64,000 nt of DNA from the NCBI RefSeq assembly GCF_014649695.1, contig NZ_BMTN01000004.1, positions 372,001 to 436,000 of the forward strand, in the 5' to 3' direction. Shown here piece by piece: positions 25,160 through 33,257 of this stretch. The number at the start of each line of letters is the position of its first letter. Within the stretch, counting starts at the first letter, position 1. The notes under the pieces were generated by a model that ran no database searches, was not told the origin of the DNA, and saw only the letters and a list, made by a program, of their open reading frames with translations. Origin of the DNA: Streptomyces kurssanovii. GTDB lineage: Bacteria; Actinomycetota; Actinomycetes; Streptomycetales; Streptomycetaceae. A program made the position numbers and the translations under genes.

Positions 25160-25486
25160 TCAGGCTGCGGAGCCGGACGTGCTCGACGTGCTCGAGGACG
25201 AGGAGGAAGCCGTCGAGGAGGCGGCCGGGGACGACGCCTTCGTGTCCGACGAGGACTTCGTGCCCGTCGAGGACGAGGAGGTCGACGCGGGCGAGCTGCT
25301 CGACGACGAGCCGCGGCTGTCGTTGCGGTAGAAGCCGGAACCCTTGAAGACGATGCCGACCGCTGAGAACACCTTCTTCAGGCGTCCGTCACAGCTGGGG
25401 CATACGGTCAGGGCGTCATCGGTGAACTTCTGCACCGCCTCGAGGCCCTCGCCGCATTCGGTGCACTGGTACTGGTAGGTCGGCAC
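25160..25486 (-). CDS. FmdB-family zinc-ribbon protein with serine-rich tail
   Basis: A 108-residue protein. The N-terminal zinc ribbon has CxxC pairs in YQCTECGE (about residue 7) and VCPSCDGR (about 32), followed by the family motif FKGSGFYRND (about 50-59). The rest, about 45 residues, is almost only Ser, Thr and Ala. FmdB-type proteins are proposed regulators or small zinc chaperones; function is not settled. GTG 25486 has an excellent AGGAGG ribosome binding site. That site is overlapped by a CIRCE-like palindrome, so heat-shock control by HrcA is likely. Confidence 0.85.
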   Translation of the reverse strand: MPTYQYQCTECGEGLEAVQKFTDDALTVCPSCDGRLKKVFSAVGIVFKGSGFYRNDSRGSSSSSSPASTSSSSTGTKSSSDTKASSPAASSTASSSSSSTSSTSGSAA

Positions 25487-25497
25487 TTGTCTTCCTC

Positions 25498-25524
25498 CTG
25501 GCACTCTCACTCGATGAGTGCTAA
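25498..25524 (-). promoter_or_regulatory. CIRCE-like element (HrcA operator) upstream of fmdB
   Basis: On the minus strand the sequence is TTAGCACTC, nine bases, then GAGTGCCAG. The HrcA consensus is TTAGCACTC-N9-GAGTGCTAA, so 16 of 18 positions match and the spacing is exact. It touches the AGGAGG of fmdB. Confidence 0.8.
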
Positions 25525-25554
25525 CGACGATCCATAGTGACGTATTCCGCGGAA

Positions 25555-26826
25555 TCAGTCCACCGTCACCGGCACTCGGTGACCGATCCCACGCGCCGCG
25601 ACCCGTCCGGAGGTACGCGGCGTGAGGCGCGAACGCAGGGTCACGAGGGTGATCAGCGCGAGCGCGGTGCCCACCAGCGGCACGGCGAATCCGGCGCCGG
25701 CGCCGTACTTGTCGGCCAGCTGTCCGGCCACCGTCACGGCGGCGGCCTGGCCCAGCGCCACCGCGCCCGTCAGCCAGGTGAAGGCCTCGGTGCGGGCGGA
25801 GGCCGGTACGAGCGAGTCGACGAGGGTGTAGCCGCTGATCAGTGCGGGGGCGATGAAGAGGCCGACGATCAGGCCCAGAGCCCCGAGCAGCACCACGGAA
25901 TGTGCCGTCCAGAGGACGGACGCGGCCAGGGTGAGGCCCGCGTATCCGAGCACCAGCCTGCGGCGCGGACCGGTCTTCCAAGCGACGGCGCCGACGGCGA
26001 CGCCGGCCAGCATGTTGCCGGCGGCGAAGAGGCCGTACAGCAGACCGTTCATGCCGGGCTGCCCGATCTCCTCGGTGAACGCGGTCAGCGAGACCTGCAT
26101 GCCGCCGAAGACGGAGCCGATGCCGAGGAAGGCCACCGCCAGGACCCGCACGCCGGGCACTGACAGCGCGGAGGTGCGCTCACCCGCGGTGTCGGCGAGG
26201 GAGTGGCCGTGGGCGGGCTGGGTGCGGCGCTGGGCGGCGAACAGCAGTCCGCCGGCCAGGGTGAGCGTTGACTCGGCGATCAGACCGGCCGCCGGGTGGA
26301 CCCCGGTGCACAGCGCCGTGGCGAGGACAGGTCCCACCACGAAGGTGAACTCGTCCGTCACGGACTCGAAGGCCGCGGCCGTCGACATCAGCGGCGAGCC
26401 CTGGAGGCGCGCGGCCCAGCGGGCCCGCACCATCGGGCCGACCTGGGGAACGGAGGCGCCGGTCGGCACGGCCGCGGCGAACAGCGCCCACAAGGGGGCG
26501 CCGGTGAGGGCCAGCACGGTGAGCGCCGCGCCTGAAGCCGTGTGCACGAGCACGCCGGGCACCAGCACGGCGCGCTGGCCGAAGCGGTCGGCGAGCTTGC
26601 CGCTCTGCGGTGCGAACAGCGCCATGGACACGCCGGTGACGGCTGCGACGGCGCCTGCGCTGCCGTACGAGCCGGTGGTGTGCTGGACGAGCAGGACGAT
26701 GCCGATGGTGAGCATCGCGAAGGGCTGCCGGGCGGCGAACCCGGGAAGCAGGAACGTCCAAGCGCCTGCGGTACGGAGCAGCTGCCCGTAACCAGGACGC
26801 TTGCCGGACGCGACCGTGGACTCCAC
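25555..26826 (-). CDS. MFS transporter
   Basis: A 423-residue membrane protein with about 12 hydrophobic segments. The motif A-like loop GKLADRFGQRAVLVPGVL lies after TM2 (about residues 75-92). It resembles sugar-efflux or drug-efflux MFS proteins of actinobacteria; the substrate is unknown. I place the start at GTG 26826, just after AAGGCAAGGACC. The frame is open up to 27027, but that extension is hydrophilic and has weaker codon bias. The 293-bp region 26827-27119 holds no other gene. Confidence 0.8.
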   Translation of the reverse strand: MESTVASGKRPGYGQLLRTAGAWTFLLPGFAARQPFAMLTIGIVLLVQHTTGSYGSAGAVAAVTGVSMALFAPQSGKLADRFGQRAVLVPGVLVHTASGAALTVLALTGAPLWALFAAAVPTGASVPQVGPMVRARWAARLQGSPLMSTAAAFESVTDEFTFVVGPVLATALCTGVHPAAGLIAESTLTLAGGLLFAAQRRTQPAHGHSLADTAGERTSALSVPGVRVLAVAFLGIGSVFGGMQVSLTAFTEEIGQPGMNGLLYGLFAAGNMLAGVAVGAVAWKTGPRRRLVLGYAGLTLAASVLWTAHSVVLLGALGLIVGLFIAPALISGYTLVDSLVPASARTEAFTWLTGAVALGQAAAVTVAGQLADKYGAGAGFAVPLVGTALALITLVTLRSRLTPRTSGRVAARGIGHRVPVTVD

Positions 26827-27119
26827 GGTCCTTGCCTTTCTGCCGCCTGGTAGCGCTCCCCTGGGTGTCGGGAGCCGCCGAGAGCTGTCCTCTTGCGCGG
26901 AACTGCGGTAGATACCGGGGTCCACAGCGAGGGACTCCGCGGCCGCCATACGGTCGCGCCAGCTCTGCGTCAGGCAGAGTTGGTCGATCAGTGTGCCTTC
27001 ATGGTACAGGGATTTCCCCTGCCGCATCCTGGGAAATGACAGGGATCACGTCACGTATTCCTTGTGATGCACGGAGCGATCACCGGCTGACCCGCTGATC
27101 CCCTGATCCGGCCCGCCGG

Positions 27120-28631
27120 TCACAGGTGCCGGCGGCGTGCGCCGCCCTCTGTGCCCAGCCAGCCCGCGAGCTTTCCGCCCTGGGCGACCGCCCGAAGGCG
27201 CCGCTCGGCGGCGTCCCGTACGGGGTCGGTCGCCACCACGAGGAGCTCGTCGCCGTGCCGTAGCACCGTCGAGGGCAGCGGTACGAAGCTCTTGCCGTCG
27301 CGGACGACGAGGGTGACGGCGGAGCCCGACGGCAGCCGCAGCTCGGCGACCTCCACGCCGTGCATCTTCGACCCTTCGGGGACCTCGACCGAGAGCAGGT
27401 GTCCGCGCAGCCGCTCCAGAGGCGCGGACTCGATCCCGAGGTCGGCGGCCTCCGAGGAGTCGCCGAGCCGCAGCCGCCTTGCGAGCCAGGGCAGGGTCGG
27501 CCCCTGCACCAGGGTGTAGACGACCACCAGGACGAAGACGATGTTGAAGATCCGGTCGTTGCCCTCGACGCCGGAGACCATGGGGATCGTCGCGAAAATA
27601 ATGGGCACCGCGCCGCGGAGGCCGGCCCACGACATCAGCACCTGTTCCTGCCACGGGATACGGAAGGGCAGGAGGCTGATGAAGACTCCCACCGGGCGCG
27701 CGACCACGGTCAGCATCAGGCCGACGATCACCGCGGGCCAGAAGTCGCGAAGCAGCTCGTGCGGCGTCACCAGCAGGCCGAGCAGGACGAACATGCCGAT
27801 CTGGGCCAGCCAGCCGAGCCCCTCGGCGAATCCGCGATTGGCCGGGGAGTGCGGCAGCTTGGCGTTGCCGAGGACCATCGAGGCGAGATAGACGGCGAGG
27901 AACCCGCTGCCGTGCGCCATGGCGCCGGCCGCGTACGCCATGACCGCGATCGCCATGACGGCGATCGGGTAGAGGCCGGAGGCGGGCAGGGCCACGTGCC
28001 GCAGGGCGTACGCGCCGAGCCAGCCGGTCGCGAGTCCGATGACCGCCCCGATCGCCAGCTCCAGCGCGATCTCGCCGACCAGCATGTACCAGGCGTCGAT
28101 CGGCCCGGTCGTGGAGAACGCCACCACCAGGATCACGACGGGGGCGTCGTTGAAGCCGGATTCCGCCTCGAGCGCGCCGGTCACCCGGGAAGGCAGCGGC
28201 ACTTTGCGCAGCACGGAGAAGACCGCGGCGGCGTCGGTCGACGAGACGACCGCGCCGACGATCAGGGCCTGCTGCCACGGGAGTCCCACCAGATAGTGGG
28301 CGGCGGCGGCCGTGACGCCGACGCTCACCGCGACACCGACAGTCGCCAGCGCGGCGGCCGCGGGCAGCGCGGGCCTGATCTCCTTCCACTTCGTGCCGAG
28401 TCCACCTTCGGCGAGGATCACCACGAGGGCGCCGTAGCCGATCACCTGCGTCAGTTCGGCGTCGTCGAACTGGACGTCGAGCAGCCCGTCCTGGCCGATG
28501 GCGATCCCGATGCCGAGATACAGCAGCAGGCTGGGAAGCCCGCTGCGCGAGGAGACGCGCACAGCCGCCACGGCGACGAGCAGGACGAGCGAGCAGATGA
28601 GCAGGAGTTCGTTGAGCTGGTGGACAGTCAG
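27120..28631 (-). CDS. Potassium/proton antiporter (CvrA/NhaP2-like), CTG start
   Basis: A 503-residue CPA1-type cation/proton antiporter with a C-terminal cytosolic RCK_C/TrkA_C domain (about residues 400-480). It exports K+ (or Na+) in exchange for H+ for osmotic and pH balance. About 12 hydrophobic segments are present, with the ion-binding region SSTDAAAVFSVLRK and ESGFNDAP. The first helix (LTVHQLNELLLICSLVLLVA) lies upstream of any ATG or GTG. The frame begins at CTG 28631, placed 8 nt after GGAAGGA. Starting at the internal GTG (28571) would remove half of the first helix. Confidence 0.85.
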   Translation of the reverse strand: MTVHQLNELLLICSLVLLVAVAAVRVSSRSGLPSLLLYLGIGIAIGQDGLLDVQFDDAELTQVIGYGALVVILAEGGLGTKWKEIRPALPAAAALATVGVAVSVGVTAAAAHYLVGLPWQQALIVGAVVSSTDAAAVFSVLRKVPLPSRVTGALEAESGFNDAPVVILVVAFSTTGPIDAWYMLVGEIALELAIGAVIGLATGWLGAYALRHVALPASGLYPIAVMAIAVMAYAAGAMAHGSGFLAVYLASMVLGNAKLPHSPANRGFAEGLGWLAQIGMFVLLGLLVTPHELLRDFWPAVIVGLMLTVVARPVGVFISLLPFRIPWQEQVLMSWAGLRGAVPIIFATIPMVSGVEGNDRIFNIVFVLVVVYTLVQGPTLPWLARRLRLGDSSEAADLGIESAPLERLRGHLLSVEVPEGSKMHGVEVAELRLPSGSAVTLVVRDGKSFVPLPSTVLRHGDELLVVATDPVRDAAERRLRAVAQGGKLAGWLGTEGGARRRHL

Positions 28632-28847
28632 TGGCCGATCCTTCCCCTCGCGCCTTGCGGCCGGATCTTCGTACCGGCGGGCGACACTTCGTTACCTTAC
28701 CTAATCTTTAACGCGTTCTTGACGGTCTGATGATCTGTTTGTCTGTGGACGAGGGTGCCTTGTGGATACCGCGTCCGGGCCGGTCGGGCGCTGCGCCTAG
28801 AGTTGCCTCAGCATTCCCAGGACCACCCTGCCCCTCGAAGGACAGCG

Positions 28848-31649
28848 ATGCCCGCCAACACAACCGCCTCTTCCCCCAAGAAGAAGAAGGGGCGACGCGC
28901 CCGTCTGCTCGTGCTCGTCCTGGTGCTGGCCCTCGTGGCGGGCGTCGGCTACGGGGCGTACTGGAGCATCAGTACGGTGCGTGCCTCCTTCCCGCAGACC
29001 ACCGGGTCGATCCAACTCGAAGGGCTCGGCGGCACGGTCGAGGTCAAGCGGGACGACCACGGCATCCCGCAGATCTACGCGGACACCGACGAGGACCTCT
29101 TCCGCGCCCAGGGATTCGTCCAGGCGCAGGACCGCTTCTGGGAGATGGACGTCCGCAGGCACATGACCTCCGGCCGGCTCTCGGAGATGTTCGGCTCCGG
29201 CCAGGTCGGGACGGACGCGTTCCTCCGCACGCTCGGCTGGCGCCACGTCGCGCAGGAGGAGTACGACACCAAGCTCTCCGCGGAGACGAAGAAGTTCCTC
29301 CAGGCCTATTCGGAAGGCGTCAACGCGTACCTCAAGGGGCGCTCCGCCGAAGAGATCTCGGTGGAGTACGCGGCGCTGTCCTTCACCAACAACTACAAGC
29401 CCGAGCCGTGGTCGCCGGTCGACTCGGTGGCCTGGCTCAAGGCGATGGCCTGGGACCTGCGCGGGAACATGGAGGACGAGATCGACCGCTCCCTGCTGAC
29501 CAGCAGGCTCAGCGAGAAGCAGATCAAGGACCTCTACCCGTCCTATCCGTTCGAGCGCAACAAGCCGATCGTGCAGGAGGGCGGCATCAGCCAGGCCACC
29601 GGGAAGTTCGACCCGGCGGCCAAGCCGTCCGACCTCGAGGACGGCTCCACCGGCGGAAACACGGGCGACGGCACGGGATCCGGGACCGGCACGGGCACCG
29701 GCAGCGCCGGCGGTGACGCGGACGCGGCCTCCGGAGCGAGCTCTCAGCTGGCCGCGCTCTCCGACGCCCTCGACGCGGTCCCCGCTCTCCTGGGCCCCAG
29801 CGGCAACGGCATCGGGTCCAACTCCTGGGTGGTCGACGGCGAGTACACGACCACCGGCAAGCCCCTGCTGGCCAACGACCCGCACCTCGCGCCCCAGCTG
29901 CCCTCGCTCTGGTACCAGATGGGCCTGCACTGCCGTGCGACCTCCGCGAAGTGCCGCTACGACGTCGCGGGCTACACCTTCTCCGGCATGCCCGGCGTGA
30001 TAATCGGCCACAACCAGGACATCGCCTGGGGCTTCACCAACCTCGGCGCCGACGTCACCGACCTCTACCTCGAGAAGCTCACCGGCGACAGCTACCTCGT
30101 CGGCGACGAGGAGAAGCAGCTGACCACCCGCAAGGAGGTCATCAAGGTCGCGGGCGGCGCCAGCAAGACGATCACGGTCCGCTCCACCGGGCACGGCCCC
30201 CTGGTCTCCGACCGCAGCGAAGAGCTGGAGAAGGTCGGCCAGAAGGCGCCCGTGTCCAATGCCGCGCCCGACCGCGCGTCCGGCTACGGAGTCGCCCTGC
30301 AGTGGACCGCCCTCCAGCCCGGCAGGACCATGGACGCCGTCTTCGAGCTCAACCGCGCCAAGGACTTCCAGAGCTTCCGAAAGGCCTCGCAGAAGTTCGA
30401 GGTCCCCTCGCAGAACCTGGTCTACGCTGACACCAAGGGCAACATCGGCTACCAGGCCCCGGGCCGGATCCCGGTCCGTGCCCAGGGCGACGGCTCCACC
30501 CCGGCGCCCGGCTGGGACCCGGCGTACAAGTGGACCGACTACATCCCCTTCGACGAGCTGCCGTACGAGTACAACCCCGACCGCGGCTACATCGTCACCG
30601 CCAACCAGGCCGTCATCGACGCGGAGAAGTACCCGTACCTGATCACCACGGACTACGGCTACGGCGCCCGGAGCCAGCGGATCAACGACCTCATCGAGTC
30701 GAAGATCCAGGGCGGCGGCAAGATCTCGACCGAAGACATGCGCACCATGCAGACGGACAACAGCAGCGAGATCGCGAAGCTGCTCACGCCCTATCTGCTG
30801 AAGATCGACATCTCCGACCCGTACGTCCGCGAGGCGCAGAAGCTGCTCGAGGGCTGGGACTACACCCAGGAGCCGGACTCCGGCGCCGCCGCCTACTTCA
30901 ACGCCGTGTGGCGGAACGTCCTCAAGCTGGCGTTCGGCAACAAGCTCCCCAAGGAGCTGCGCGTCGAGGGCGAGTGCCTCAGCGTCCGTCCCGCCGACAG
31001 CACGGCCCCGGACGACGACCTCGAGGAGCGGGTGCGCGAATGCGGCCGGCGTGACGCCGACTCGGCGCAGCCCGACGGCGGCGACCGCTGGTTCGAGGTG
31101 GTGCGACGGCTGCTGAAGGACGAGGACAACGCCTGGTGGCAGTCGCCCAGGACCCGTACGGAGCAGGCGACCGACAGCCGCGACGAACTGCTCGGCCGTG
31201 CGATGGCGGACGCCCGATGGGAGCTGACGGCCAGGCTGGGCAAGGACGCCTCCAGCTGGAGCTGGGGCCGCCTGCACCAGCTCACCCTGAAGAACCAGAC
31301 GCTGGGCACCGACGGCCCGGGCTTCCTGCAGACCATGCTCAACCGCGGCCCGTGGAACCTCGGCGGCGGCGAGGCCGCGGTGAACGCCACAGGCTGGAAC
31401 GCGGCGGGCGGCTACGAGGTCGTGTGGGTGCCGTCGATGCGGATGGTGGTCAACGTCGGCGAGTGGGACGAGTCCCGGTGGATCAACCTCACCGGCGCCT
31501 CGGGCCACGCGTACAACGCGCACTACACCGACCAGACCGACATGTGGGCCGACGGTGAGCTCCTGGACTGGGCCTACAGCAAGGAGGCGGTGACGGCCGG
31601 CACCGCCGACACGCTCACCCTCGTTCCTCCGGGCTATTCCGTCCCGTGA
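28848..31649 (+). CDS. Penicillin acylase family protein (Ntn hydrolase)
   Basis: A 933-residue cell-envelope enzyme. A basic N-terminus and one hydrophobic segment (about residues 20-42) look like a signal anchor. The nucleophile is Ser326 in GSNSWVVDG, exposed by removal of an internal spacer. Just before it lies a Gly/Thr/Ser-rich stretch (about 265-302), presumably the flexible linker that is excised. An oxyanion-type asparagine in YIVTANQAV and the C-terminal helices fit the family. Possible substrates are N-acyl amides such as homoserine lactones or acylated antibiotics. ATG 28848 follows GAAGGA. It overlaps the convergent cyclo-ligase gene by 35 bp. Confidence 0.9.
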   Translation: MPANTTASSPKKKKGRRARLLVLVLVLALVAGVGYGAYWSISTVRASFPQTTGSIQLEGLGGTVEVKRDDHGIPQIYADTDEDLFRAQGFVQAQDRFWEMDVRRHMTSGRLSEMFGSGQVGTDAFLRTLGWRHVAQEEYDTKLSAETKKFLQAYSEGVNAYLKGRSAEEISVEYAALSFTNNYKPEPWSPVDSVAWLKAMAWDLRGNMEDEIDRSLLTSRLSEKQIKDLYPSYPFERNKPIVQEGGISQATGKFDPAAKPSDLEDGSTGGNTGDGTGSGTGTGTGSAGGDADAASGASSQLAALSDALDAVPALLGPSGNGIGSNSWVVDGEYTTTGKPLLANDPHLAPQLPSLWYQMGLHCRATSAKCRYDVAGYTFSGMPGVIIGHNQDIAWGFTNLGADVTDLYLEKLTGDSYLVGDEEKQLTTRKEVIKVAGGASKTITVRSTGHGPLVSDRSEELEKVGQKAPVSNAAPDRASGYGVALQWTALQPGRTMDAVFELNRAKDFQSFRKASQKFEVPSQNLVYADTKGNIGYQAPGRIPVRAQGDGSTPAPGWDPAYKWTDYIPFDELPYEYNPDRGYIVTANQAVIDAEKYPYLITTDYGYGARSQRINDLIESKIQGGGKISTEDMRTMQTDNSSEIAKLLTPYLLKIDISDPYVREAQKLLEGWDYTQEPDSGAAAYFNAVWRNVLKLAFGNKLPKELRVEGECLSVRPADSTAPDDDLEERVRECGRRDADSAQPDGGDRWFEVVRRLLKDEDNAWWQSPRTRTEQATDSRDELLGRAMADARWELTARLGKDASSWSWGRLHQLTLKNQTLGTDGPGFLQTMLNRGPWNLGGGEAAVNATGWNAAGGYEVVWVPSMRMVVNVGEWDESRWINLTGASGHAYNAHYTDQTDMWADGELLDWAYSKEAVTAGTADTLTLVPPGYSVP

Positions 31650-32232
31650 ACCGGGTGACGCCGCCGGGCGTCACCACCGCGTGAACGGGGTGGTCGTGCG
31701 GTTCCACCGGGACCTGCTCGACCACCTCGTTCGCGTGCAGGAGCACCACGAGGGCCGGTTCCGCGCCTGCGGCGGCGAGACGGGCGAGGACACGGTCGTA
31801 CGAACCGCCGCCACGCCCGAGCCGCATGCCCCGGGCGTCGACGGCCAGTCCGGGAAGCAGTACGGCCTCGGCCGTGAGCACCGCGTCCGGACCGAGCCGT
31901 TCCCCCTCCGGCTGCAGGAGCCCGCGTCCCGCCCGCTCCAGGTGATCGGCGCCCCGGTACACCCCCCAGTCCAGGTCGTTGTCGTCCAGCAGGACGGGCA
32001 GCAGGACGCGTACTCCTCTGGAGAGCAGCGCGTCGAGCAGCGCGTGGGTGCCGGGCTCGCGCCCGACGGACACGTAGGCGGCGACGGTGCCCGCGTCCGC
32101 GAGCTCGGGGAGCAGCAGCGCGTGCCGTGCGAGAACCGCGGCGGTCTCTGCCACGTCCTCCATGGACAGGAGCCGTCGTGCCCCGAGCAGTTCGGCCCGT
32201 AGCACGCTCTTTTCCGACATGTCGGCGTTCAT
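31615..32232 (-). CDS. 5-formyltetrahydrofolate cyclo-ligase
   Basis: A 205-residue enzyme that converts 5-formyl-THF to 5,10-methenyl-THF using ATP. Motifs are the N-terminal KSVLRAELLGARR (about residues 8-20) and the ATP/folate loop GMRLGRGGGSYDRVLA (about 143-158), which is diagnostic. ATG 32232 is chosen; ATG 32220 is a shorter alternative. It is divergent from galU and overlaps the end of the penicillin acylase gene on the opposite strand. Confidence 0.9.
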   Translation of the reverse strand: MNADMSEKSVLRAELLGARRLLSMEDVAETAAVLARHALLLPELADAGTVAAYVSVGREPGTHALLDALLSRGVRVLLPVLLDDNDLDWGVYRGADHLERAGRGLLQPEGERLGPDAVLTAEAVLLPGLAVDARGMRLGRGGGSYDRVLARLAAAGAEPALVVLLHANEVVEQVPVEPHDHPVHAVVTPGGVTRFTGRNSPEERG

Positions 32233-32326
32233 TGCCCACCCGTAAATGTGTTGTACACGTCTTTGTGAGGACGAAGTTAACCGGAGTATCATCTTCCGCC
32301 CATTCTCACCGGATATGGTGCTGCTC

Positions 32327-33253
32327 ATGACTCAGTCGCACCCCAGGATCAGCAAGGCTGTCATCCCAGCCGCAGGCCTCGGCACCCGGTTCCTGCCTGC
32401 CACGAAAGCCACGCCCAAAGAGATGCTGCCTGTGGTCGACAAGCCGGCGATCCAGTACGTGGTCGAGGAGGCCGTCTCGGCCGGCCTCTCCGACGTATTG
32501 ATGATCACAGGACGCAACAAGCGCCCGCTCGAGGACCACTTCGACCGCAACTACGAACTCGAGGAGGCGCTCTCCCGCAAGGGCGACGCCGGCAGGCTCG
32601 CGAAGGTCCAGGAGTCCAGCGACCTCGCGACCATGCACTACGTGCGCCAGGGCGACCCGCGCGGGCTCGGCCACGCCGTGCTGTGCGCCGAGCCGCACGT
32701 CGGCGACCAGCCCTTCGCCGTCCTCCTCGGCGACGACCTGATCGACCCGCGCGACCCCCTGCTCGCCCGCATGGTCGAGGTGCAGGAGCGCGAGGGCGGC
32801 AGCGTCATCGCGCTGATGGAGGTCGACCCGTCCCAGATCCACCTCTACGGCTGCGCCGCCGTGAAGCCCACCGGCGACAGCGATGTCGTCCAGATCACCA
32901 ACCTGGTGGAGAAGCCGGAGGCCGCGGACGCGCCGAGCAACCTGGCGATCATCGGCCGCTACGTCCTCGACCCGGCCGTCTTCGGCGTACTGCGGGAGAC
33001 GGAGCCGGGCCGCGGCGGAGAGATCCAGCTCACCGACGCTCTCCAGAAGCTCACGGAGGCGGACCGGTCGACCGCCGCAACGGAGTCGAACTCCGGCGGC
33101 CCGGTCCACGGAGTGATCTTCAAGGGCCGCCGCTACGACACCGGTGACCGGGGCGACTATCTGCGTGCCATTGTCAGACTCGCGTGCGAACGTGAGGACC
33201 TGGGCCCGGAGTTCCGGGACTGGCTTCGCAGTTTTGTGAACGAGGAGATGTAG
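32327..33253 (+). CDS. galU: UTP-glucose-1-phosphate uridylyltransferase
   Basis: A 308-residue nucleotidyltransferase that makes UDP-glucose, the donor for envelope polysaccharides and trehalose. The signature KAVIPAAGLGTRFLPATKA (residues 10-28) and the downstream KEMLPVVDKPAIQYVVEEA are textbook GalU. The UDP-binding aspartates lie in LLGDDLIDP (about 120-128). ATG 32327 matches the usual start; ATG 32315 is possible. The next gene begins 4 bp after the stop, with its ribosome binding site inside galU, so galU and glp are cotranscribed. Confidence 0.94.
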   Translation: MTQSHPRISKAVIPAAGLGTRFLPATKATPKEMLPVVDKPAIQYVVEEAVSAGLSDVLMITGRNKRPLEDHFDRNYELEEALSRKGDAGRLAKVQESSDLATMHYVRQGDPRGLGHAVLCAEPHVGDQPFAVLLGDDLIDPRDPLLARMVEVQEREGGSVIALMEVDPSQIHLYGCAAVKPTGDSDVVQITNLVEKPEAADAPSNLAIIGRYVLDPAVFGVLRETEPGRGGEIQLTDALQKLTEADRSTAATESNSGGPVHGVIFKGRRYDTGDRGDYLRAIVRLACEREDLGPEFRDWLRSFVNEEM

Positions 33254-33257
33254 CACC

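Noticed and set aside
26827-27027. N-terminal extension of the MFS protein to 27027
   Set aside because: Hydrophilic, with weaker codon bias and no ribosome binding site; family similarity starts at 26826.
28691-28704. Iron-box-like TTAGGTAAG on the minus strand between the antiporter and acylase genes
   Set aside because: Only one half-site of the IdeR/DmdR consensus is present; the other half does not match.
27360-28730. Long plus-strand open frame opposite the antiporter gene
   Set aside because: It is an antisense shadow caused by high GC; the minus strand has clear antiporter motifs and codon bias.
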